DNA of 41,558 bases, taken from positions 1 to 41,558 of the forward strand of contig NZ_SMBU01000041.1 of the NCBI RefSeq assembly GCF_004342485.1, read 5' to 3'. The stretch comes from Roseateles saccharophilus. GTDB lineage: Bacteria > Pseudomonadota > Gammaproteobacteria > Burkholderiales > Burkholderiaceae_C. A program made the position numbers and the translations under genes. The notes below the pieces were generated by a model. It was not told where the DNA came from and did not search any database. It saw only the letters and a list, made by a program, of their open reading frames with translations. Of this stretch, positions 34,110-41,558 are shown one piece after another. Numbering within the stretch: the first letter of the stretch is position 1; every line of letters starts with the position of its first letter.

Positions 34110-34955
34110 TCAACCCGCCGCGCGGCTGCCCCAGAACGCCGCGCCGACGATCATCACCGCGCCCAGGGCCAGCGAGGCCGTCAGCGCCTGGCCGGTGACG
34201 ACCAGCACCACCGCGGTCGACAGCAGCGGCGTCAGGAAGGCCAGCAGGCCGATGCGCCGCGGGTCGCCCGCCTTCAGCGCCGCGTCCCACAGGAAGAAGG
34301 CGCCCCCCAGCGGCCCCAGGCCCAGCGCCGCGATCAGCAGCAGGTCGCGCGCACTCAGGCTCACTGCAGGCTCCCACAGCGCATGGCAGGCCAGCGCCAG
34401 CAGGCCCGACACCGCCGCGAAGCTGCCCACCGCGCTGGTCGGGAAGGCCGGCACGCGGCGCGTCAGCAGCGAGTAGCTGCTCCACACCAGCGCCGAGCCC
34501 AGGGCCAGCCCGTAGCCGGCATGCCAGCCGCCGGCCAGGCTGGCGCCGGAGCGCCCGAGGATGACCACCGCCGCGCCGGCGAAGCCCAGCAGCGCCGCGC
34601 CCAGCTGGCCCGCCCGCCAGCGCAGGCCGGGCAGCAGCAGCGGCGCCAGCACCACCATGCCCAGAGGCCAGAGGTAGTTGATGAGATTGGTCTGCAGCGC
34701 GGGCGCCGTGCGCAGCGCGATGAACAGCAGCAGGTGGAAGCCGAACAGGCCGTAGACGCCCAGCGCCAGCGTGCGCCAGGGCAGCGCCCAGGCGCGCAGC
34801 CTGAAGCGCGACAGCGGCAGCGCCAGCGCGCTGCCCACCAGCAGGCCCAGGCCGGTCAGCAGGAAGGGCGGCACATGCGCGAGCGACACGCCGAGCGCGG
34901 CGAGCGAGGCCCACATCAGGATGGCCCCGAGGGCCAGCAGGTCGGCATTGGTCAT
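34110..34955 (-). CDS. DMT/EamA-family exporter
   Basis: A 281-residue membrane protein with about ten helices in two EamA repeats. The ATG at 34955 gives MTNADLLALGAILMWASLAALGV, a typical first helix, and an ALRTAPALQTNLINYLWPLGMVVLAPL motif resembling YddG aromatic amino acid exporters. The cargo is probably amino acids or similar metabolites, inferred from the family. Confidence 0.85.
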   Translation of the reverse strand: MTNADLLALGAILMWASLAALGVSLAHVPPFLLTGLGLLVGSALALPLSRFRLRAWALPWRTLALGVYGLFGFHLLLFIALRTAPALQTNLINYLWPLGMVVLAPLLLPGLRWRAGQLGAALLGFAGAAVVILGRSGASLAGGWHAGYGLALGSALVWSSYSLLTRRVPAFPTSAVGSFAAVSGLLALACHALWEPAVSLSARDLLLIAALGLGPLGGAFFLWDAALKAGDPRRIGLLAFLTPLLSTAVVLVVTGQALTASLALGAVMIVGAAFWGSRAAG

Positions 34956-35008
34956 GCCGGCCAGTCTCGGGCCGGCGCCGTCGCGCAACGCCGGCCGGTC
35001 GTCGCGGA

Positions 35009-36271
35009 TCAGCGGCTCTGCTGAGCGTCGAAGTAATAGGTCTGGCGTTTGCGCGGCGAGAGGTAGTCGTACACCGGCTGGGGCAGCTGCTGGGGCTTCA
35101 GCGTGCGGGCGATGCTGACGTCGGGCTCCAGCTCCAGCTCGACCAGCACGGCGCTCTCCTTGGGCACGCTCGGGTCGTAGACCAGCACCGTGGGCTTGAG
35201 CGGCCGGGTGCTGTTGACCGACGTGACGATGCCCATCGAGTCGTTCGACAGCACGACCAGGGTGCCGGGCGGATAGACGCCCATGCAGCGCACGAAGGTG
35301 GACAGCGCCGTCGCGTCGAAGCGCGAGCGCTGCTACGCATACAGCACCGACAGCGCCTCGTGAGGCGTGAGTGCCTGGGCGGGGTTGTTGGGGTTGCAGA
35401 GGTTGTCGTAGGCGTTCACCAGGCCCACCATGCGCGCCAGCATCGAAATGGTCTGGCCCTGCAGGCCCTTGGGGTAGCCGGTGCCGTCCATGTGCTCATG
35501 GTGCTGGGCAATGATGGTCGTCGCCTCGCTCGAAAGGCCCAGCTTGCGCGCGATGTCCATGCCGTAGACGCAATGCTGCTGGTACAGGCCGCGTTCCGGC
35601 TTGCTGAGCACTTCCGTCTTGCGCACCAGCGAGTCGGGCAGCTCCAGCTTGCCGATGTCGTGGAAGAGCGCGCCCACGCCCATCACGCGGATCGCCTCGG
35701 GCGGTGCCTTCAGCTCCTTGGCCAGCATCATCGCCAGCAGCGTGACGTTCAGCGCGTGGTGATAGGTCTCCTCGCCGCCGATCTTGTCCTTCATCAGGTT
35801 GATGGCGACGTCTGCGTCCGTCAACATCGAATCGGCCATCGTCTTGATCAGGGCCAGCCCCTCCTCGCGCGCCTGTTCGGGCCGGGCGAACACGTTCTGC
35901 GTCATTGCCTTGAGGGCCCGCGCCGCCGACAGGAATTCGCGCTCGCAGGCCGCGGCCCGCTGCTGCTGGGCCAGCAGCCGCTCGATGCGGGCCCGCTTGG
36001 CCGCGTAGGCGGCGTCGTCGCCCGGCGAATGCGGCGGCGGAGGCGGCGGCTCGGCCGGCAGCGCCAGCGGCTGCGCATCGCTCTTGGCCGGCGAATAGCG
36101 GATGCGCTCCAGGCCCAGGGACTGCAGCGTCATGATCTGCTCAAGGCTCTTGATCTTGAAGCTCGAAAACGTGAACGGATGCTGCGTCCAGGGCAGATCC
36201 AGGTGCACATGCAGCCCGATCAGCAGTTGCGCGGGTGAGATAAAGGCGTCGTCGCTCATGAGCATCGTCAT
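35009..36271 (-). pseudogene. HD-GYP phosphodiesterase gene interrupted by an in-frame amber codon
   Basis: A cyclic-di-GMP phosphodiesterase of the DUF3391 plus HD-GYP type. The DUF3391 part is at the N-terminus (FISPAQLLIGLHVHLDLPWTQHPF), and the HD-GYP core shows FHDIGKLE and HHEHMDGTGYPKGL. The reading frame stops at TAG (35333-35335), then continues in the same frame without any shift for 107 more codons that read as the normal family end (RCMGVYPPGTLVVLSNDSMG). A CAG to TAG change explains it. The first piece is about 312 residues and has the metal residues but lacks the final helix and tail. Starts at 36271, 36265 or 36259 are possible. Confidence 0.88.
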
Positions 36272-36329
36272 CACCAGGGATGACGGATTCTGACCTCTAG
36301 CCCCGCTGCGCGAGCCTTCCGGAACCGGG

Positions 36330-37046
36330 TCAACGCGTGCCGGAAAGCACGCTGTCGCGCCGCAGCGCCGCGGTCAGCGCCGACGGCGACTCATAGCCCA
36401 CGCGCTGCGCGACCACCCCCACCGCCAGGCCCGCCGCGCGCAGCTCGCGCGCGCGGTCCAGCCGCTGGACGCGCAGCCACTGCATCGGCGTGAGCCCGGT
36501 GGCGGCGACGCAGCGGGCGCGGAACTGGCTCTCGGCCAGGCCGGCCCGCGCGGCCAGGTCGGCCACGCTCAGCGGCGCGGCCAGGCGCGTCTGCGTCCAG
36601 CGGCGCAGCGCCGCCCAGTCGATGGCGCGGCCCTGGGCGGCGGCCTGGGCCACGTTGCGCCCCCAGGCCTGCAGCAGCAGCTGGGCGCCCAGTTCCGGCG
36701 ACACGGCCAGGCCCTGGCTCAGCGATGCGGCCAGGAAGCGCGCCAGATGGTCCACCGCCTGCGCATGCAGGGGTTGCAGCAGGCAGCCGAGCCAGGCCGG
36801 GTCGGCCGAGTCCAGCACCAGGCAATGGCTGCCCTGCGGGGCCTCGAAGTCGTGCCGCTCGCCGGGCGGGATCAGCAGCCCCTGCCCCGCCGCCACGCGC
36901 CGGCCGCGGCCCTCGACCTCCAGCTCCAGCGCGCCATCCAGCGTCCACAGCAGCTGGGCGTGGTCATGGGCATGGCGGCCATGGGCGGGGCCGTAGTGGC
37001 GCAGCGTGAGCAAGGGGCTGGGGCGTTGAGGCGTCAAGGCTGCCAA
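36330..37046 (-). CDS. AraC-family regulator with an N-terminal cupin
   Basis: A 238-residue regulator. The cupin sensor is at about 15-85 (HDHAQLLWTLDGALELEVEGRG...LLIPPGERHDF) and the AraC DNA-binding domain at about 145-235 (LSVADLAARAGLAESQFRARCVAATGLTPMQWL). The TTG at 37046 is the first usable start; no ATG is near. It is divergent from the LysE exporter with a 34-base gap, so it probably controls that exporter. Confidence 0.82.
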   Translation of the reverse strand: MAALTPQRPSPLLTLRHYGPAHGRHAHDHAQLLWTLDGALELEVEGRGRRVAAGQGLLIPPGERHDFEAPQGSHCLVLDSADPAWLGCLLQPLHAQAVDHLARFLAASLSQGLAVSPELGAQLLLQAWGRNVAQAAAQGRAIDWAALRRWTQTRLAAPLSVADLAARAGLAESQFRARCVAATGLTPMQWLRVQRLDRARELRAAGLAVGVVAQRVGYESPSALTAALRRDSVLSGTR

Positions 37047-37080
37047 GCGTACAGGTACAGGCGCCGGCTAGCATCGCGCC

Positions 37081-37707
37081 ATGCTCAGCCTCGCCCAAGC
37101 CCTCGCCTTCCTCGCCGCCGCCCTCGTGCTGACCGCCACGCCGGGGCCGGACAACCTGATGGTGCTCGGCATGGGCATGTCGCGCGGGCGGCGCGCGGGC
37201 ATGGCCTTCGGCCTCGGCTGCGCCTTGGGCTGCCTCAGCCACACGCTGCTGGCCGTGGTGGGCGTGAGCGCGCTGGTGGCCGCCTCGCCGCTGGCCTTCG
37301 GCCTGCTCAAGGGCATAGGCGGCGCCTACCTCGTCTGGATGGGCGTGCAGGCCTGGCGGCATGCCGGCCGGGTGGCGGTGGGCGGCGCGGCGGGCGATGG
37401 CGCGTCGCTGCGCCAGCTGTTCGCGAAAGGGCTGGTGGCCAATGCCATCAACCCCAAGGTGGTGCTGTTCTTCCTGGCCTTCCTGCCGCAGTTCGTCGTC
37501 GCGCAGCAGGGTGCCGTGCCGCTGCAGCTGGGGCTGCTGGGCCTGATCTTCACCGCGCAGGCGGCGCTGCTGTTCGGGTTGCTGGGCTGGTTCTCGGGCA
37601 GCGTGGGCGCCTGGCTGAACCGCCGGCCCGCCGTCGGCCCCTGGCTGGACCGCCTGGCTGGCACGGTCTTCGTCGGCCTGGGCCTCAGGATGATGGTGTC
37701 GCGCTGA
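37081..37707 (+). CDS. LysE/RhtB-family amino acid exporter
   Basis: A 208-residue membrane protein with six predicted helices. The family start LAFLAAALVLTATPGPDNLMVLGMGMSRG is clear, as is KGLVANAINPKVVLFFLAFLPQF. The ATG at 37081 has no ribosome site; a TAGCAT -10-like element ends six bases upstream, so the message may be leaderless. It probably exports amino acids, under the divergent AraC regulator. Confidence 0.92.
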   Translation: MLSLAQALAFLAAALVLTATPGPDNLMVLGMGMSRGRRAGMAFGLGCALGCLSHTLLAVVGVSALVAASPLAFGLLKGIGGAYLVWMGVQAWRHAGRVAVGGAAGDGASLRQLFAKGLVANAINPKVVLFFLAFLPQFVVAQQGAVPLQLGLLGLIFTAQAALLFGLLGWFSGSVGAWLNRRPAVGPWLDRLAGTVFVGLGLRMMVSR

Positions 37708-37791
37708 GCTTGACGGGGATCAGGGCCCGCGCCACCGCCGCGGCCTAGAGTCGCCGCAAGACGGACTCCCGCGGCACAGGCCGCCCTCTCC

Positions 37792-39381
37792 ATGCTCGAC
37801 CCCAAGAACGCCGACGTCTGGCTCGTCGGCGGCGGAATCGCCTCGATGGCCGCGGCCACCTTCCTGATCCGCGATGCCGGCATGCCCGGCGCCCGCATCC
37901 ACATCCTCGAAGAGCTGGGCATCGCCGGCGGCTGCCTGGACGGCAGCGCCTCGCCCACGCAGGCCGGCTATGTGACCCGCGGCGGGCGCATGCTGTGCGA
38001 GGAGGTCTACCAGTGCCTGTGGAACCTGCTCGACGGCATCCCCTCGCTGGAGCAGCCGGGGCTGTCGGTGCGGCAGGAGATCGCCGCCTTCAACGACCAG
38101 GTGCGCACCGAAGCGCATGCGCGCCTGATCGGCCAGGGCCCGCGCATCCTCGACGCCCGCCACTACGGCCTGGACGGCCGTGACCGCGCCGAGCTGACGC
38201 GGCTGCTGGCCACGCCCGAGGCCCTGCTGGGCGCACGGCGCATCGACGAACTGTTCTCGCCGCATTTCTTCCAGAGCAACTTCTGGCAGATGTGGCGCAC
38301 CACCTTCGCCTTCCAGGACTGGCACAGCGCCATCGAGCTGCGCCGCTACTTCCTGCGCTTCCCGCAGGAGTTCCCGCGCATGCACACGCTGGCCGGCGTG
38401 CGCCGCACGCCCTACAACCAGTACGACTCCATCGCGGTGCCGCTGCAGCGCTGGCTGATGGCCCAGGGCGTGGACGTGCGCTTCGGCCACCGCGTGACCG
38501 ACATCGACTTCGACCAGCGCGACCCCGCCCAACGCCGCGCCACCCACCTGCATGTGCAGACCGCCCGCGGCCGGCAGACCCTGGCGCTGGCCGCGGGCGA
38601 CGCCTGCTTCGTCACGCTGGGCTCAATCACGGCCGACGCCACCTACGGCAGCAACACCGAGGCACCGGAGCTGATCCGCGACCGCCGCGACGGCGCCTGG
38701 TCGCTGTGGGAGACGTTGGCGCGCAAGGCCGACGACTTCGGCCGCCCGCACAGCTTCTTCAACGTGGACGACAACAAATGGGAGTCCTTCACGCTGACGA
38801 TGCACGGCCGCACGCTGCTGGACCGCCTGATCGAATTCAGCGGCAACCAGCCCGGCACCGGCGCGCTGATGACGCTGGTGGACTCCAACTGGCTGATGTC
38901 TCTCGTCGTGCCCCACCAGCCGCACTTCCCCGGCATGCCGGCCGACACCTACACGGCCTGGGGCTACGGCCTCTTCATCGACGCGCCGGGCAACTTCGTG
39001 GCCAAGCCCATGGCCCAGTGCGGCGGCCACGAGATCCTGGACGAACTGCTGCAGCACCTCGGCTTCACCGACATCCGCGATGAGGCCCTGGCCAGCACCG
39101 ACGTGACGCCCGTGATGCTGCCCTACGGCTCGGCCATGTTCGCGCCCCGCAAGCCGGCCGACCGGCCGCAGGTGCTGCCCGCGGGCGTGGCCAACTTCGC
39201 CTTCCTGGGCCAGCATGTGGAGCTGCCGGACGACACCGTCTACACGGTGGAGTATTCGGTGCACTGCGCGATGCACGCGGTGTACCGGCTGTTCGGCGTG
39301 GACAAGCCCATCCCGCCGATCTACCAGGGCCTGCACGACCCCAAGGTGGGGCTGGAGGCGCTGGCGGCGGCGTTCGGCTGA
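37792..39381 (+). CDS. ohyA: Oleate hydratase (MCRA family flavoprotein)
   Basis: A 529-residue FAD protein that adds water to the cis-9 double bond of oleate to give 10-hydroxystearate. The FAD motif GGGIASMAAA is at 13-22, and the RGGR motif at 63-66 is followed by Met67, where the well-studied enzymes have Glu. NFWQMWRTTFAFQDWHSAIELRRYF and SLVVPHQPHFPGMP are family blocks. No signal peptide. The Met variant has been described in a Rhodococcus enzyme, as I recall. It converges on the peptidase gene with 31 bases between. Confidence 0.92.
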   Translation: MLDPKNADVWLVGGGIASMAAATFLIRDAGMPGARIHILEELGIAGGCLDGSASPTQAGYVTRGGRMLCEEVYQCLWNLLDGIPSLEQPGLSVRQEIAAFNDQVRTEAHARLIGQGPRILDARHYGLDGRDRAELTRLLATPEALLGARRIDELFSPHFFQSNFWQMWRTTFAFQDWHSAIELRRYFLRFPQEFPRMHTLAGVRRTPYNQYDSIAVPLQRWLMAQGVDVRFGHRVTDIDFDQRDPAQRRATHLHVQTARGRQTLALAAGDACFVTLGSITADATYGSNTEAPELIRDRRDGAWSLWETLARKADDFGRPHSFFNVDDNKWESFTLTMHGRTLLDRLIEFSGNQPGTGALMTLVDSNWLMSLVVPHQPHFPGMPADTYTAWGYGLFIDAPGNFVAKPMAQCGGHEILDELLQHLGFTDIRDEALASTDVTPVMLPYGSAMFAPRKPADRPQVLPAGVANFAFLGQHVELPDDTVYTVEYSVHCAMHAVYRLFGVDKPIPPIYQGLHDPKVGLEALAAAFG

Positions 39382-39412
39382 GGACGGCAGCCACGGGCCA
39401 CCGCCCCGACGG

Positions 39413-41272
39413 TCAGCCCTTCGTGGCCAGCAGCGCCTCCATTTCGTCCATGATGGCGTCCATGCGCTTGATGACGGCCTGGTAGGGCGCCGGGCTCGCC
39501 ATGTCCAGGCCCGCGTTCTTCAGCGCCTGGTAGGGCGCCACCGAACCGCCGCCGGCCAGCAGCTTCAGGTAGTTCTCGCGCGCGCCGGGCTTGGCCGCCA
39601 GGATGTCCTCGGCGAAGTGCAGGGCCGCGGTGATGGACGTGGCGTACTGGTACACGTAGAACGGCCGGTAGAAGTGCGGGATGAAGGCCCACTCCTGGCA
39701 GTACAGCGGGTCGATCTGCATGACCCCGGCCGCATCGCCGTGGTAGTCCTTCAGCAGCTTGCAGTAGATCTCCGTCATGCGCTTGCCGTTCAGCGCCTCG
39801 CCCTTGGCCGCGGCATCGTGGGTGTTCAGCTCGAACTCGCCGAACATGGCCTGGCGGAAGAAGGTGCCGCGCAGGCGCTCCAGCGCATAGCCGAGCTGGT
39901 AGAGCTTCTCTTCCTTGCTGGCGGCCTGGCCGCGCATGTAGTTGCTGAGCAGCACCTCGTTGGCGGTGGAGGCGATCTCGGCGATGAACGTTGAATAACC
40001 CGCCGTCTCATAGGGCTGGGCGCGGTTGGCCATGGCCGTGTGCATCGCGTGGCCCCACTCGTGCGCGAAGGTGCTGACCGACTCGAAATCGCCCTGGTGG
40101 TTCAGGAACACGAAGGGCGGCGCGCCATAGGCGCCGTCCTGGTAGGCCCCGCCGCTCTTGCCCGGGCTGGGGAGTGCATGCATGGTGTTGGCCTTGAACG
40201 TGGTCTTCAGCAGGGCCTGGTAGTCCTCGCCCAGCGGCTTGGTGGCGGCGAGCGTCAGCGCGGCGGCATCGTCCAGGCTGTAGGTCTTCTTCTGCGTGAC
40301 CAGGGCCGGGTAGATGTCGTAGTAGTGCAGGTCCGGCAGGCCCAGCATCTTCTGGCGCAGCTTGAAGTAGCGGTGCAGCGTGGGCAGGCCCTTGTGCACC
40401 TCGGCCACCAGCGTGCGGTACACGGCCTCGGGCACTTCTTCCCCGCCCAGGCTCATGGCCACGGCGCTGGGGTAGTGGCGCAGCTTGGCCATGATGGTGT
40501 CGTCCTGCACCACATTGCCCAGCGTCACGCCGTAGGTGTTCTCGTACTGGCCGATGGCGCCGAAGAAGGCGTCGAACACCTGCTTGCGCACCGCGCGGTC
40601 CGGGTTCTGGCGCAGCAGGCCGTATTTGGTGTCGTCCAGCCGCTCCGTCTTGCCGTCCACCGTCAGCTCGGGCCAATGGGTGTCGGCGTTGAACAGCAGC
40701 GTGCGCGCATCGCCCGTGGCGCCGCGTACCGGCGCCAGCGCCGCGATGACGGCTTCGCTCTCGGCGCTCAGCGTGTGCTTGGCCTGGCGCAGGCTGTTGC
40801 GCAGGTGCTCGGCATGTTTTTTGAGCCCCGGCTCGGCCTTCAGATAAGCCGCCACCTTGGCCTCGCCCAGCGACTGAAGCTCGGGCTCCACCCACGCGAG
40901 GGCGCTGCCGAATTCGCCACCGAGCTGCCCGGCCAGGCTGCTGCGCTCCTGGTTCTTGGCGTCGCGGTTGTCGGTGGACTGCTTCATGCTGGCGTAGACG
41001 CGCAGCCGGTCGAAGCGCAGGTTGGCCGCGCTGATCGCATCCAGCCCGGCCAGCAGGCTCTTGGCGCTCTTGCCCAGCGTGCCCTTCAGCGCGGCGAGAT
41101 TGGGCAGGTCGGCCAGCAGGGATTTGCGGGCGGTTTCCCAGTCGGTGTCGCTGGCGTAGAGGGGGCTCAGGTCCCAGACGGCGGGGAGTTGGTCGGCATG
41201 CACGGCGGCTGGGCCGCCGAGGGCCAGGACCAGGCTGAGGGCCAGGGCGCGGGGGAGGGTTGAACGGTTCAT
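39413..41272 (-). CDS. pepF: Exported oligoendopeptidase F (M3 family zinc peptidase)
   Basis: A 619-residue zinc metallopeptidase that cuts short peptides. The zinc motif HEWGH is at 404-408, with the third ligand likely Glu432 (FIAEIASTANE). The start at 41272 (ATG) is followed by a signal peptide of about 27 residues ending VHA, so the enzyme is periplasmic, unlike the cytosolic PepF of lactococci. It is alone, with about 280 bases of non-coding DNA upstream to the window edge. Confidence 0.94.
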   Translation of the reverse strand: MNRSTLPRALALSLVLALGGPAAVHADQLPAVWDLSPLYASDTDWETARKSLLADLPNLAALKGTLGKSAKSLLAGLDAISAANLRFDRLRVYASMKQSTDNRDAKNQERSSLAGQLGGEFGSALAWVEPELQSLGEAKVAAYLKAEPGLKKHAEHLRNSLRQAKHTLSAESEAVIAALAPVRGATGDARTLLFNADTHWPELTVDGKTERLDDTKYGLLRQNPDRAVRKQVFDAFFGAIGQYENTYGVTLGNVVQDDTIMAKLRHYPSAVAMSLGGEEVPEAVYRTLVAEVHKGLPTLHRYFKLRQKMLGLPDLHYYDIYPALVTQKKTYSLDDAAALTLAATKPLGEDYQALLKTTFKANTMHALPSPGKSGGAYQDGAYGAPPFVFLNHQGDFESVSTFAHEWGHAMHTAMANRAQPYETAGYSTFIAEIASTANEVLLSNYMRGQAASKEEKLYQLGYALERLRGTFFRQAMFGEFELNTHDAAAKGEALNGKRMTEIYCKLLKDYHGDAAGVMQIDPLYCQEWAFIPHFYRPFYVYQYATSITAALHFAEDILAAKPGARENYLKLLAGGGSVAPYQALKNAGLDMASPAPYQAVIKRMDAIMDEMEALLATKG

Positions 41273-41470
41273 CACAGCACGGGTTGAAATGAATGGAACC
41301 CGTGAGTGTCCTTAATCAGACCGGGGCTGTCCGAAGTGACGCCGGGTAAGCCCTGAGTCGATGCGGCAGCTGCGGGCCGGGGCCGGGATCGAGATTCGCA
41401 ACCGGACCCGTGGTGGTTGATGCCAGGCGAGAGCCGAGTGGCCCCCTCCGGCTCAGCGCATCACCCCGGC

Positions 41471-41514
41471 GGCCACCCAAAGTGCCCCACTTATGGCCAC
41501 TCAAACTGCTCCAC
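41471..41514. repeat. Two 20-bp direct repeats, likely IS21-family end
   Basis: GGCCACCCAAAGTGCCCCAC (41471-41490) and GGCCACTCAAACTGCTCCAC (41495-41514) match at 17 of 20 positions with a 24-base period. IS21-family elements carry such multiple terminal repeats inside their ends. No transposase frame is in the window, so the element either lies beyond the right edge or is a remnant. The stretch 41273-41470 holds no gene I can support. Confidence 0.55.
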
Positions 41515-41558
41515 CTGGCCGGGGTGAATTGACCCGTTGAACACGGTCGGTCAGGCGC

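Noticed and set aside
41316-41504. Short minus-strand open frame near the right edge
   Set aside because: No ribosome site or recognisable domain, and it crosses the putative insertion-sequence repeats.
1-41558. CRISPR array, tRNA or rRNA genes
   Set aside because: Read on both strands by eye, no regularly spaced repeats, cloverleaf with the usual T-loop motif, or rRNA-like stretch was found; a tRNA scan would be needed to be sure.

Overview
The window looks like chromosomal DNA of a high-GC betaproteobacterium of the order Burkholderiales, near the Roseateles/Pelomonas/Rubrivivax group. The basis is a GC content of roughly 70 percent by eye, GC-rich third codon positions, a betaproteobacterial paa gene order with a TetR-type PaaR, and protein wording typical of that group. 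No rRNA, tRNA or CRISPR array was seen.

Left third (about 0.8-10.9 kb): one long minus-strand operon for aerobic phenylacetate breakdown, transcribed paaG-paaI-paaK-paaA-paaB-paaC-paaD-paaE-paaR-binding protein-paaZ. Most genes overlap by 1-4 bases. PaaK makes phenylacetyl-CoA, PaaABCE with PaaD epoxidises the ring, PaaG isomerises the epoxide to an oxepin, PaaZ opens and oxidises it, and PaaI rescues trapped CoA. paaF, paaH and paaJ are not here. Upstream of paaG lies a compact regulatory region: a perfect 14-bp palindrome (likely PaaR operator) over the predicted transcription start, a sigma70-like promoter, and a perfect FNR/Anr-type box covering the -35 element. A DUF4382 lipoprotein gene, probably truncated, follows paaZ.

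Middle (10.9-27 kb): a PfkB sugar kinase; a molybdenum cofactor operon (moaA, small membrane protein, mobA, GNAT); a low-GC orphan gene; a YceI-like lipoprotein; a DUF962 membrane protein and a PanE-like reductase; an isochorismatase-type hydrolase overlapping a GlxA-like regulator; then a same-strand trio of AraC regulator, TonB-dependent receptor and serine hydrolase, divergent from a small secreted protein. TerC, a DUF6445 protein, a DUF1801 protein and an orphan follow.

Right third (27-41.5 kb): amidase-ureE-ureF-ureG-ureD on the minus strand, with no ureABC in the window; a MazE/AbrB-Doc toxin-antitoxin pair leading straight into a dienoyl-CoA isomerase gene; an exported dienelactone-hydrolase-like protein; a DMT exporter; an HD-GYP gene broken by an in-frame amber codon; a cupin AraC regulator divergent from a LysE exporter; an oleate hydratase; and an exported M3 oligopeptidase. 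Two 20-bp direct repeats at the right edge resemble IS21-family termini.

Best leads: the oxygen-linked control region of the paa operon, the urease accessory block preceded by an exported amidase where ureABC would be expected, the AraC/TonB-receptor/hydrolase locus with three repeated half-sites, the amber-split HD-GYP gene, and two intergenic sites that can form mutually exclusive hairpins.
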